From Nocardia amikacinitolerans NBRC 108937 (GTDB lineage: Bacteria > Actinomycetota > Actinomycetes > Mycobacteriales > Mycobacteriaceae): DNA of 64,000 bases. The notes under the pieces were generated by a model. That model worked only from the letters and a program-made list of their open reading frames with translations, searched no databases and was not told the origin of the DNA. Below are positions 1 to 7,854 of the stretch, one piece after another (the stretch's first letter is position 1; every line of letters starts with the position of its first letter). The translations under genes were made by a program, and so were the position numbers. Location of the stretch: contig NZ_BDAU01000032.1 in the NCBI RefSeq assembly GCF_001612615.1, forward strand, positions 100,793 through 164,792, written 5' to 3'.

Positions 1-288
1 CGGTATGCCGCGGATCGCGCGGCCGCCGGTCGGGTCCGGTTGATGTACGGATCCTGCACCGCCGATACCGATGTCGACCGCTTCTGCACAGACCGCGGCT
101 ACCGAGTGCTCGGGCCGGGGCAGAGCATCGACCTCTCCCCTGTCCTCGGCGTGCCCGCCGAACTCGACCCGGCCAACGGAGAACGGCTCGTCGCGACCGC
201 GATCGGCGACGGCCCGCCCGTGGACGTTTCCCGGGATGGCGCACGCCCGCACGCGCCCGCCGATGGCGCGCGCCACCCGACGACGTAG
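1..288 (+). CDS. C-terminal fragment of an unidentified protein (possibly GNAT acetyltransferase)
   Basis: The reading frame is open from the first base of the window and stops at 286-288, so the gene begins upstream and only about 95 residues are visible. The stretch with FCTDRGYRVLGPG resembles the final strand of GNAT N-acetyltransferases, where an F..RGY/GF turn is common, but the acetyl-CoA binding motif would lie outside the window. The last 25 residues are a low-complexity tail rich in Pro, Ala and Arg. The GNAT suggestion is an inference from a short motif; an unrelated hypothetical protein is equally possible. Confidence 0.45.
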   Translation, partial: RYAADRAAAGRVRLMYGSCTADTDVDRFCTDRGYRVLGPGQSIDLSPVLGVPAELDPANGERLVATAIGDGPPVDVSRDGARPHAPADGARHPTT

Positions 289-295
289 CCGGACC

Positions 296-502
296 TCAGA
301 CGTCCCGCACGCCGACGTGCACACCTTCGGCGATACGGAACAGGTCGACGACCGCGAGGATCTCTTCCATCGTTGTCTCGGGCAGCCCCTCGACGGTCTG
401 GGCGAAGCGGCGCAGGGCCCGGTCGGTGAAGCGGGCGACGACTCCGGCGTCACCGCCGTGGCCGAGCAGGTCGTTGTCCGGACAGGGGTGTGCGAGCGAC
501 AT
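296..502 (-). CDS. small hypothetical protein (68 aa)
   Basis: I chose the ATG at 502 because a GGAG Shine-Dalgarno lies five bases upstream; a longer frame starting at 595 has no comparable site. The product is acidic and mostly helical in appearance, with FTDRALRRFAQTVEGL followed by TMEEILAVVDLFRIAEG. No signal peptide, membrane segment or recognisable domain is visible. It converges on the fragment at 1-288 with a gap of seven bases. I do not recognise the family; the case for a real gene rests on the start-site context and the plausible protein composition. Confidence 0.5.
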   Translation of the reverse strand: MSLAHPCPDNDLLGHGGDAGVVARFTDRALRRFAQTVEGLPETTMEEILAVVDLFRIAEGVHVGVRDV

Positions 503-766
503 GTCCACTCCGTTCCGCCAGCAACGTTGCCGTGCAGTAGCCATCAACCGATGCTGCGAGTATCGGGCGGCGGAGCGGGCGCTGTCACTGGGCAATCGAG
601 AGAAAGAACGACCGAAAGTTGGTCACCGGATACAAAACGCGCCGTTGCGGTCGGCCGCGCGGGACCTGACCAGCAGAATACTTCGTTACTCCTTGCGGCA
701 CAGCAGGTTTCGGATGTGATACCGGCGTCATCGTGGTCAGCGGCGCAGGTCCCGGCTCCGCGGTCG

Positions 767-1102
767 TCACCGACGTGTCCTGCGCGACCGGGACAGGGCG
801 AACATCCCGAGCCCGCCTGCGACGACACTGGTCAGCAGCAGCACCAGCGCGCAGACAAGCATCGCGAGCCACCTCGGCATCCACTGGCCGAGGGCTTCGA
901 CGCCGAAGCCGAGGAACAGGTACCCCGCGCTGAGCACGGCCACCGCGGCGAAACCGAGCAGCACGCCGCCGAGCAGTACGAGCTTCAGTTTGTCGAGCAG
1001 GTCGGCGCGTAGGCGACGCCAGCGGCGGCGCGCGGGCGCACCGAGTCGGGCCAGCGGCCGCGCGAAGTGGTCTGCGGTGTGTCGTTCGTGCGTGGTAGCC
1101 AT
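767..1102 (-). CDS. holin-X-like small membrane protein
   Basis: The 111-residue product starts with a basic amphipathic N-terminus (about residues 1-38, rich in Arg and His), followed by two hydrophobic segments at roughly 40-65 and 75-102 and a short basic tail. This layout matches the actinobacterial putative superfamily III holin-X / phage holin family proteins. These are usually chromosomal, not phage-borne, and their function is unknown. A GGGGA Shine-Dalgarno precedes the ATG. It starts 31 bases after the SRPBCC gene ends on the same strand, so it may be the last gene of the mce transcription unit. Confidence 0.65.
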   Translation of the reverse strand: MATTHERHTADHFARPLARLGAPARRRWRRLRADLLDKLKLVLLGGVLLGFAAVAVLSAGYLFLGFGVEALGQWMPRWLAMLVCALVLLLTSVVAGGLGMFALSRSRRTRR

Positions 1103-1133
1103 GTCTTCCCCTGTGGCGGTGCCGGTTTCGAAA

Positions 1134-1736
1134 TCAGATCCGGGTGGCCAGACGCTGGAGAACGACCCGCGCGAACGGCCGGATCAACGGCGCCGTCCAG
1201 CTGAGCGGGACGAAAGCGAAGAGCGCGGGGCGACCGCCAACGGTCCAGATCACCTCGGTGCCGCCGCCGGACTGCTCGAGCCGGAAGTCCGCGACGTAGC
1301 TCTGCACGAAGAGCGGAATCGAGGTGCGGATGCCGACGACGGTCAGCCTGCGGCCCGGATCATGGTGCAGCACTTGCTCGTCGGCGGCGAAGAAGACGGT
1401 GTCCAGTTTGCGCACGGTGCCGATCCCGCGCTCGGCGTGCGGGTAGCGCACGCCGGGGATGAACGGCATCCAGGAGAACGCGCCCTCCTCCAGCCCACCC
1501 CAGATCCGGTCCGGCGACGCGGCGAAACGCGCCGTGGTGGTCATGGTGAAAGTGGGCTTCCGCTCGGCCATTTCGTCGACCGCGCGCCCGGACAACGGCG
1601 CGAGTTCGTCGGCGAGCAACCGTCGGCAGCGACGTCGCAAGATGATCGCGGTGACGGCGGCGGCCACCGCGGCGAGTACGGCGAGACCGACGGCCGCCGT
1701 GATGATGAGTCGGACCATGAGGGAACGCTTCTCCAT
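1134..1736 (-). CDS. SRPBCC-family protein with N-terminal membrane anchor
   Basis: About 200 residues. Residues 7-32 form a single hydrophobic segment (LIITAAVGLAVLAAVAAAV) followed by basic residues, then an SRPBCC (polyketide cyclase/START-like) fold. The fold shows in the opening TTTARFAASPDRIWGGLEEG, the central PGRRLTVVGIRTSIPLFVQSYVADF and the terminal amphipathic helix (LIRPFARVVLQRLA). Such proteins form a hydrophobic cavity for lipids or aromatic ligands. It lies 26 bases after the Mce-associated gene, suggesting a role linked to Mce cargo (inference). The ATG at 1736 has no clear ribosome site, whereas the internal ATG at 1718 has GGAGAAG nine bases upstream and may be the true start. 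Confidence 0.7.
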   Translation of the reverse strand: MEKRSLMVRLIITAAVGLAVLAAVAAAVTAIILRRRCRRLLADELAPLSGRAVDEMAERKPTFTMTTTARFAASPDRIWGGLEEGAFSWMPFIPGVRYPHAERGIGTVRKLDTVFFAADEQVLHHDPGRRLTVVGIRTSIPLFVQSYVADFRLEQSGGGTEVIWTVGGRPALFAFVPLSWTAPLIRPFARVVLQRLATRI

Positions 1737-1762
1737 GAGTGTGTCGATTCGTGTGTCGGGCG

Positions 1763-2296
1763 TCAGGACGGCGGCAGCAGGGGCGAGCTGACCTTGTCGA
1801 CGAGCCAGTCGTCGCCGACCTTCCGCAGCGACAGGGTGATCGCGAGCTGGCCGGGCCTCGGCTGGTTGCCGGTGCCCGCGCTGGTGATGGTCTGGCCGAT
1901 CACGAGCACGGCCTCGGCGGTGTCCTCGTCGGACTTCTCGATGGCGCACTGCACGCTGTCGGCTTTGGAGACGACCCGGCCTTGCACCAGTACCTCGCGC
2001 AAATCCTTGCTGGTGGAGTCGAACTCCCGCTTCCAGTCGCCGGTCGCGCCGTCGAGCACCGCCGCGAAGTAGGTGTCGAGATGCTCGGCGTCGTAGGTGG
2101 CCATCGTCGGGCCGTAGGCGCATGCGGCGCGCTGCGCGGCGGTCCTCGCTTCCTCGCTGTTCTCCGCGCGTTCGTGCTGTACGGCGAAATAGACGGCGGC
2201 GAGGGTGGCGGGTACGGCGCCGATCGCCGCCGCTATCGCGTAGCGGCGCCGAACGGGACGCGACGGGTCGGTCGGGACGGGTTCTTCGTCGTGCAT
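1763..2296 (-). CDS. Mce-associated membrane protein
   Basis: 177 residues: a cytoplasmic N-terminus with basic residues (RPVRRRYAIAAAIGAVP), one membrane helix at about 19-38, and an extracytoplasmic domain of the VirB8/NTF2-like type common to proteins that follow mce operons. The end (DWLVDKVSSPLLPPS) is characteristic, because these proteins finish with a W.V..V segment. In mycobacteria such Mas proteins help stabilise Mce transporters (family knowledge). The ATG at 2296 has GAAAGG seven bases upstream and lies 26 bases downstream of mceF, so it belongs to the same operon. Confidence 0.8.
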   Translation of the reverse strand: MHDEEPVPTDPSRPVRRRYAIAAAIGAVPATLAAVYFAVQHERAENSEEARTAAQRAACAYGPTMATYDAEHLDTYFAAVLDGATGDWKREFDSTSKDLREVLVQGRVVSKADSVQCAIEKSDEDTAEAVLVIGQTITSAGTGNQPRPGQLAITLSLRKVGDDWLVDKVSSPLLPPS

Positions 2297-2322
2297 GGGC
2301 GATACCTTTCGTTTCGGCGAGC

Positions 2323-3573
2323 TCATTTGGCGGGCAACGGAACCGACAGTTCGTCCCCGGTTGCTCCCGGCGGCGGACCAGACCCGTTGTCGGCAAGATC
2401 CGGCCGCGGCGCGTTCGCCGACCCGCGAACCTGGAGCGCGGGATTGCCGGTGACGCAGTAGTTGTAGAGCCGCACCCTTCCGTCGCCGACCTGCGCCGGT
2501 GAGACCGGGATGGTTTCGTACTCGCAGGTCGGCCGCGGCCAGATGTCCATCAGCGTATGAAAAGCGTTGTCGTGCGCGGGAACACCCATGGCCGCCGAAC
2601 CGGCTCGCAGCGCGGGGAACAGCGCGGTCATGGCAGGCGTGCGCAGCCGCGCGGCCCTGGTGATGGCGACGAAATTGGTGACCAGGTCGGTGATCGGGTC
2701 GCCGGTCTCGGCGATGACGCCGCCGAGGGTGGCCAGCTGGCCCGGACCGAGCTCGAGCAGCCGTCGCACCTCCTGATCGGCGGCGCTGAGCTGCCCGAAC
2801 AGCACGCCGGAGCCGCGGACCAGCGTGGTCAGATCCGGCTGCGCGTGCGAGGTGGTCTCGGCGATGACGGAGAGGTTCGCGATGAGCCGCTCGGTCTGCG
2901 GCAGCTGTGCGGTCAGGCCCGCCATGGCCTGGCTGATCCCGCTGATCACCGTGCGCAGCCGATCCGGTCCGTCGGCGAGCGCCCTGTCCAGCTCGTCGAT
3001 GATCACGTTGAGGCGCTGCGGATTGAGTCCCGCGATCAGCGCGCTGGTGTTGGTCAGGAAGGAATTGATGGTGACCGGCGTGCTGACCCGGTCCGCCCCG
3101 ATCAGCGCACCGTCCTCGAGGTAGGGCTCGCCGTTGCTGTCGGGACGGAAATCGAGGTACTGCTCCCCCGCCGCGGACAGCCGCTGCACGGCCACCTCGC
3201 CACCGGCGGGCACCCGGACGCCCGCGTCGATCTCGGCGATCGCCTCGACGCCGTGCGGTGACAGCTCGACCGCGCGGACCGTACCGACCCGCACGCCGCG
3301 GAAGGTGACGTCGCTGTTCGGCAGAAGTCCGCCGGTCTCCGCCAATTGGACTCGCACGCGATAGGTTTCGCGCAACGGGTGGTAGCGGACCACGTCGAGC
3401 GCGAGGTAGCCGCCGCCCACCAGCAGCAGTCCGATCATCCCGAGTGTGGCGAGCGCCTGCGCTCGGCGGCGCGCCCATTCCGCGACGCCGACGAGGATCG
3501 ATGCGCCGAGGTCGAGTCCGAGACCGGCCAGATCGAGCAGTGTTTCGGAACGCGGCGGTCGCGGGGCGCTCAT
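2323..3573 (-). CDS. mceF: MCE family protein MceF
   Basis: 416 residues. An N-terminal hydrophobic helix at about 40-62 is followed by the MlaD/MCE beta-barrel domain at about 70-150 (DVTFRGVRVGTVRAVEL) and then the long helical region that builds the periplasmic tube. The C-terminus carries PTCEYETIPVSP and YNYCVTGNPALQVRG, the paired-cysteine region usual in MceF, and a proline-rich end. It is the last of the six mce paralogues, and its ATG overlaps the mceE stop (ATGA at 3570-3573). It is expected to act with MceA-E as the substrate conduit of an ABC-type lipid importer in the cell envelope. Confidence 0.92.
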   Translation of the reverse strand: MSAPRPPRSETLLDLAGLGLDLGASILVGVAEWARRRAQALATLGMIGLLLVGGGYLALDVVRYHPLRETYRVRVQLAETGGLLPNSDVTFRGVRVGTVRAVELSPHGVEAIAEIDAGVRVPAGGEVAVQRLSAAGEQYLDFRPDSNGEPYLEDGALIGADRVSTPVTINSFLTNTSALIAGLNPQRLNVIIDELDRALADGPDRLRTVISGISQAMAGLTAQLPQTERLIANLSVIAETTSHAQPDLTTLVRGSGVLFGQLSAADQEVRRLLELGPGQLATLGGVIAETGDPITDLVTNFVAITRAARLRTPAMTALFPALRAGSAAMGVPAHDNAFHTLMDIWPRPTCEYETIPVSPAQVGDGRVRLYNYCVTGNPALQVRGSANAPRPDLADNGSGPPPGATGDELSVPLPAK

Positions 3574-4652
3574 CGGTGACCTCCTTGCAGCCGTCCGATG
3601 ACGCGCGCGATCACCTCGGCCAGGCTGCCGACGAACGCGGTCAGGTCGCTGCCGTCCGGCAGCTTGCTGCCCCGCGGATCGGTGAGCGCGCCGACGCTGA
3701 GATAGGAGATCGTCGCCGCGACGGCCAGTGTGCTTCCCTCGGTGGTGGCCATCAGCGCGGGATACAGCGTGTGCAGCCCGTCGAGCGTGCCCGCGAGATG
3801 GTCGCCCATTCTGGTGAATCCGTCCATCAGGCGCTGCACGCTGTCGAACAGCGAAACGAACTGCGGGCCGGTGGTGGCGGTGAAGTCGCCGAGGGCGGCC
3901 ATGGTCACCGACACCTTGGTGGCGAGTTCGGTGATGCCGCGGTTGTTTTCGGCCAGCACGCCGATGAGATCCGGGAAAGTCTCTGCCGCCGCGCCGAGTT
4001 CGGCCTTGCGCTGTTCGAGCGTGGCGCTCAGCGCGGCCAAACCACCGAGCAGGCTGTCGATCTGATCGGTGCGGGCGTTCAGCGCGGAGAGGGCCGAGGT
4101 CAATTCGGTCAGCAAGTGCGCGAGCTGCGGACCTCGGCCCTCGACCATCGAGTTCATCTCGCTGGTGATGCGGGCGGCTTGGTTCAGGCCGCCGCCGTTG
4201 AGCAGCATCGACATCGAGGTCATCAGTTCTTCCACCGACGCGCCCGCGGAGGTGTGCTCCCGGTCGATGCGGTCGCCGTCGCCGAGCATCCTGGCCTCCG
4301 ACCGGGCCTGCGGGAGCGTGACAGCGACGAAGATGTCGCCGAGCGGCGTGGATTGCCGCAGTTCGGCGCGGCTGCCTTCGGGCAGGGCGATATCAGCGCG
4401 GATCTCCAGCTCGACGTCGGCGCGCCACCCGACGGTGTCGATCCCGCTGACCACGCCGATGTCGGTGCCGCCGATCTTGACCCTGGCCCGCTCGGGGAGG
4501 TTGAGCGCGTTGTCGAAGACCGCGTGCAGCCGGTAGCTCGGTCCCGCGACGCCCGGCTTGGGCAGGGGAACGTTGTCCACGGTCACCGCGCAGCCCGAGA
4601 TCGACAGTGCCGCAACGGCTCCCGCGATTGCCGGGGTGAACTTGTTCGTCAT
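3570..4652 (-). CDS. mceE: MCE family lipoprotein MceE
   Basis: 360 residues. The signal peptide ends in a lipobox (LSISGC, cysteine near residue 22), as in the LprK/LprN lipoproteins that occupy the E position of mycobacterial mce operons. The MCE domain follows at about 35-115 (ARVKIGGTDIGVVSGID), then coiled-coil-like helices. The terminal TDPRGSKLPDGSDLTAFVGSL segment is unlike MceF and has no cysteines. It overlaps the neighbouring genes on both sides by ATGA, so translation is probably coupled. Confidence 0.92.
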   Translation of the reverse strand: MTNKFTPAIAGAVAALSISGCAVTVDNVPLPKPGVAGPSYRLHAVFDNALNLPERARVKIGGTDIGVVSGIDTVGWRADVELEIRADIALPEGSRAELRQSTPLGDIFVAVTLPQARSEARMLGDGDRIDREHTSAGASVEELMTSMSMLLNGGGLNQAARITSEMNSMVEGRGPQLAHLLTELTSALSALNARTDQIDSLLGGLAALSATLEQRKAELGAAAETFPDLIGVLAENNRGITELATKVSVTMAALGDFTATTGPQFVSLFDSVQRLMDGFTRMGDHLAGTLDGLHTLYPALMATTEGSTLAVAATISYLSVGALTDPRGSKLPDGSDLTAFVGSLAEVIARVIGRLQGGHR

Positions 4653-5746
4653 CGCGTCAACCCCAGCAGCGCGAGTGTGAGTCCGAGATCGGGTCCGAAG
4701 TCGGCGAGCTTGCCGGTGCGGCAGCCGTCGGAGCGCAGCTGGACGCGTTCGCAGAACAGCGACAGCGTCTCGTTGTCCAGCAACGATTTGTCCGTCAGCA
4801 GGTGCAGTCGCATGGCTCGGTTCTCGTGGCTCATCGTGTTGGCGAAGTTCTCGAACAGCAGCGGCGCGATGTCGACCACCTCGGTGAGCCCGCGTGCGTT
4901 GTCGCGCATCTGCGCGGTGATGGCGGTCAGCCGCTGGAGGGCCGAGGTCAGCGGCAGCCGGTTCTCCGCGACGACCGCGCTCGTATTGGCCACGAAGTCG
5001 TTGACCTGGGTGAGCACCGCGTGCAAACCGGGCGCCTGGTCGCCGAGCAGCGCGATCAGCTCCGTCAGCCGGGCGCTGAAATCACGGACGGTCTGGTCGT
5101 TCTCGGCGATCACCGTGGTGAGCTCGGTCAGCTCGGTGATCGTGCTGGAGATCTGGTCCTTGGTGGCCAGGGTGACCTCGAAGGCCGTCGAGAGCGCGTC
5201 GAGGGTTTCCCTGATCCTGTCGCCGTTGCCGTCGAGCAGCGGGAACAGCACCCGGCTTGCCATCGGCCCTTCGGTGTCGCTGCCTTTCAGCGCCTCGCCG
5301 AGTTGTTCGAAGTTCTTCAGTATCCGATCGAGCTCGACGGGAGTTCTGGTGCGCGCCAGCGGAATATGCGCGCCGTCGGCGAGTCTGGGGCCTTCACCTC
5401 GGTAGGCGGGGGTCAGCTCGACATGGCGGTTGGTGATCAACTGCGGCGAGACGAGGGCGGCCATGGCGTCGGCGGGCACCGGGACGTCGCCGTCGATGGT
5501 CATGGCGACCTGGACGTATTCGCCCTTGGGGTCGATGGCGTCCACCGTGCCGACCGGGAGCCCGAGCACCGAGACCTCGTTGCCGACATAGAGTCCCGCG
5601 ACGTTCTCGAAATCGGCGGTGATGCGCAACTCACGCCCGAACAGGCGGTCGGGCAGGGCGGTGAGATCCCCTGGCAGCGTGGCGCATCCGGTCAGCGCGA
5701 GAGTCGACAGCAGGATCGCGAATCGCAGGATTCCGCGCGACATCAT
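4649..5746 (-). CDS. mceD: MCE family protein MceD, with lipobox
   Basis: About 365 residues. The N-terminus is a short signal peptide ending LALTGC, so this D-position protein also looks lipidated at Cys near residue 20. In most mycobacterial operons MceD instead has a plain membrane helix and only MceE is a lipoprotein. The MCE domain occupies about 38-115 (NEVSVLGLPVGTVDAID), followed by long helices. Either of two consecutive ATG codons (5746 or 5743) can serve as start; the first overlaps the mceC stop as TGATG. The C-terminus has a paired-cysteine stretch (LFCERVQLRSDGC). Confidence 0.9.
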   Translation of the reverse strand: MMSRGILRFAILLSTLALTGCATLPGDLTALPDRLFGRELRITADFENVAGLYVGNEVSVLGLPVGTVDAIDPKGEYVQVAMTIDGDVPVPADAMAALVSPQLITNRHVELTPAYRGEGPRLADGAHIPLARTRTPVELDRILKNFEQLGEALKGSDTEGPMASRVLFPLLDGNGDRIRETLDALSTAFEVTLATKDQISSTITELTELTTVIAENDQTVRDFSARLTELIALLGDQAPGLHAVLTQVNDFVANTSAVVAENRLPLTSALQRLTAITAQMRDNARGLTEVVDIAPLLFENFANTMSHENRAMRLHLLTDKSLLDNETLSLFCERVQLRSDGCRTGKLADFGPDLGLTLALLGLTR

Positions 5747-6831
5747 CACCGACACCCCTCGACGACGTGCACCAGACACAGCCAGTTGTCGGGAAAGACC
5801 CACGGCATGTACACCTCCCCGTACGGGCCGTTGCCGAAGGAGTTGTTGAACTGGCGAAGTGCGACCGGCATCACCTGGTAGAGGCGATCGAGGTTCTCCC
5901 GGTTCTTCTCCAATCCCTCCGACATCGTGTTCAAGCTCTGAATCAGCGGTCCGAGCCGACCGCCATTCTCGATTCCCATGTCCTGCAATGCCTTCGACGC
6001 GGCGGCGATATCGTCCAGCAGTTGCCGCACGAGCTGCTGCCTGCGGGCGACGGCGTCACCGATGGCCTGCCCGCGGGTGAGCAGCAGCAGGACACTGTTC
6101 TGGTTGTCCGCCACCAGCCGGGAGACGCCGTCGATGTTCTTCAGCAGCGAATCCACCTCCGCGCGGCGGTCGCTGACCACCTTGGCCAGCACGCCCACCG
6201 CGTCCAGTGCCTGCGCGGTGAGCTGCGGCGAGTCGCCCATCTGCCGGTTCACCGCCTCCAACGATTCGCGCAGGTTCGCTGGGTCGAGGCGTTCGATGTG
6301 CTCGAAAGAGTGCTTGTACTTCGGATCGTCGACAACCTTCGCCAGGTTGTACGGAACCGACGTGCGCGCCAGCGGAATTCGATTGCCGGGCAGTCCGGAA
6401 CCGGTGCCGGGATTCAGCTCGACGTGCATCTTGCCGAGGATCGTGGACATCTCGATGGCCGCGCTCGCGTCCGGGCCGAGCTCGATGTCGTCATCGATCG
6501 AGAGAGACACCAGAATTCGATCGCCGGCGAGCCGCGCCGACCGCACGGTACCGACCGCGACACCCGAGACGTCGACGCTGTTGCCTGTCCGCAGACCGGC
6601 CGCCTGCGCGAACTCCGCGTGTACGGTCTTCTCTCCGATCCCGACCCTGGTCAGCAGGCCGGAGCAGACGAGCAATGCGACCACCGCCACCCCGGCGGCG
6701 ACGCCGAGCCACCACTGCCGGTTCTGCCGATAGCTCGGCACCGCCGACCACATCTCCGGCAGCGTCGGTAGACCGAATCGGACGAGCAGCCGGTCGACCG
6801 GCCCGAACAGTCGCGGAAATCTCTTGCTCAT
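5746..6831 (-). CDS. mceC: MCE family protein MceC
   Basis: 361 residues starting MSKRFPRLFG. The start at 6831 makes a four-base ATGA overlap with mceB; a longer upstream frame is non-coding. A cytoplasmic basic segment precedes a membrane helix at about 46-64, then the MCE domain (NSVDVSGVAVGTVRSARL) at about 75-155 and helical tube segments. The C-terminal FPDNWLCLVHVVEGC provides a cysteine pair, as in other Mce proteins. It works as one of six Mce subunits of the importer. Confidence 0.92.
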   Translation of the reverse strand: MSKRFPRLFGPVDRLLVRFGLPTLPEMWSAVPSYRQNRQWWLGVAAGVAVVALLVCSGLLTRVGIGEKTVHAEFAQAAGLRTGNSVDVSGVAVGTVRSARLAGDRILVSLSIDDDIELGPDASAAIEMSTILGKMHVELNPGTGSGLPGNRIPLARTSVPYNLAKVVDDPKYKHSFEHIERLDPANLRESLEAVNRQMGDSPQLTAQALDAVGVLAKVVSDRRAEVDSLLKNIDGVSRLVADNQNSVLLLLTRGQAIGDAVARRQQLVRQLLDDIAAASKALQDMGIENGGRLGPLIQSLNTMSEGLEKNRENLDRLYQVMPVALRQFNNSFGNGPYGEVYMPWVFPDNWLCLVHVVEGCR

Positions 6832-7853
6832 CGGCACACCTCCGAGTGCGCGTTGCCGCCGACCTGGGTGAGCACGCCGCGGGGAAAGAGCACACCCCAC
6901 AGCGACACGTCCAGGCCGCACAGGTAGGAACTGATGTAGGCGCCGTTGCCGCTGATGCGTGCCAATCCGGCCAGCACATAGGGCAATTCGACGGCGGCTT
7001 GGTCGAGCCGGGCGCCGTTGGACAGCAGCAGCGACACACCCGTTGTGGCGTACTGCTGGGCCCGCGCCATGCCCGGTTGGATCTCCGCGACGAGGGCGGC
7101 GAGCCGGTCGGTCGACGCGGCGATCTGGTCGAAGGCGCCCTTCAGCACCTCGCCCTGCTCGTACAGGCCGGCGACCAGCGCCCTGGCCTGGGTGATGAGG
7201 GTCTCCAGCTCCCCGCTGCGGTTGGCGAGTCCGGCGACCACGCCGCTGAGGTTCGTGATCACCGCCCCGAGGATCTCGTCGCGCTGCTGGAACGAATTCG
7301 CCAGACCGGCGGCCTGGGTGATCAGCGCGCTGAGCGAGACGCCGTCGCCCTGCAGCGCCTGCACCAGCGTCTCCGACAGCGAGTTGATCTCCTCCGGTTG
7401 CAGCACGCTGAACAACGGCTCGAACCCCGCCAGCAAGGTGGAGACGTCGAAGGACGACTCGGTGCGCTCCAACGGAATCGCACCGCCCGGTGCGAGCGGA
7501 ACTCCATCGCCGTCGCCGGGCGCCAGCGCGACATAGCGCTGCCCGATCAGGTTCTGATAGCGGATCAGCGCCTCGGTGGTGGTGGTCAGCCGCTGGCGCG
7601 AACGGACCCGGATGGTCACGCGCGCTTCGTGATTCGCGTCCAGCTCGATCTCGTCGACGCGGCCGACGCGGACGCCAGCGACCCGGACGTCGTCGCCGAC
7701 GCGCAGTCCGAGGACGTCGCCGAAGGTCGCGGTGTAGCGGTGCGTGTCGCCGGGCACCGACCGTTGCAGCGTCGACCAGATCGTGTAACTGGCCACCACG
7801 GCCAGTGCGACGAACAGGGCGAGGCTGATGACCGCGTTTCGGGTGCTGAGCAT
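6828..7853 (-). CDS. mceB: MCE family protein MceB
   Basis: 341 residues. One N-terminal membrane helix (residues 7-27), then the MCE domain at about 38-118 (DDVRVAGVRVGRVDEIEL), then an alpha-helical region and a cysteine-containing terminus (LCGLDVSLWGVLFP...EVC). The start codon lies one base before the mceA stop region, which is typical of this compact operon. The sequence is complete and no defect is visible. Confidence 0.92.
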   Translation of the reverse strand: MLSTRNAVISLALFVALAVVASYTIWSTLQRSVPGDTHRYTATFGDVLGLRVGDDVRVAGVRVGRVDEIELDANHEARVTIRVRSRQRLTTTTEALIRYQNLIGQRYVALAPGDGDGVPLAPGGAIPLERTESSFDVSTLLAGFEPLFSVLQPEEINSLSETLVQALQGDGVSLSALITQAAGLANSFQQRDEILGAVITNLSGVVAGLANRSGELETLITQARALVAGLYEQGEVLKGAFDQIAASTDRLAALVAEIQPGMARAQQYATTGVSLLLSNGARLDQAAVELPYVLAGLARISGNGAYISSYLCGLDVSLWGVLFPRGVLTQVGGNAHSEVCR

Positions 7854-7854
7854 G

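Noticed and set aside
3444..5405. Long plus-strand frame of more than 650 codons opposite mceD/mceE/mceF
   Set aside because: It is an antisense shadow of GC-rich codons; the minus strand carries three well-recognised Mce proteins with overlapping starts and stops.
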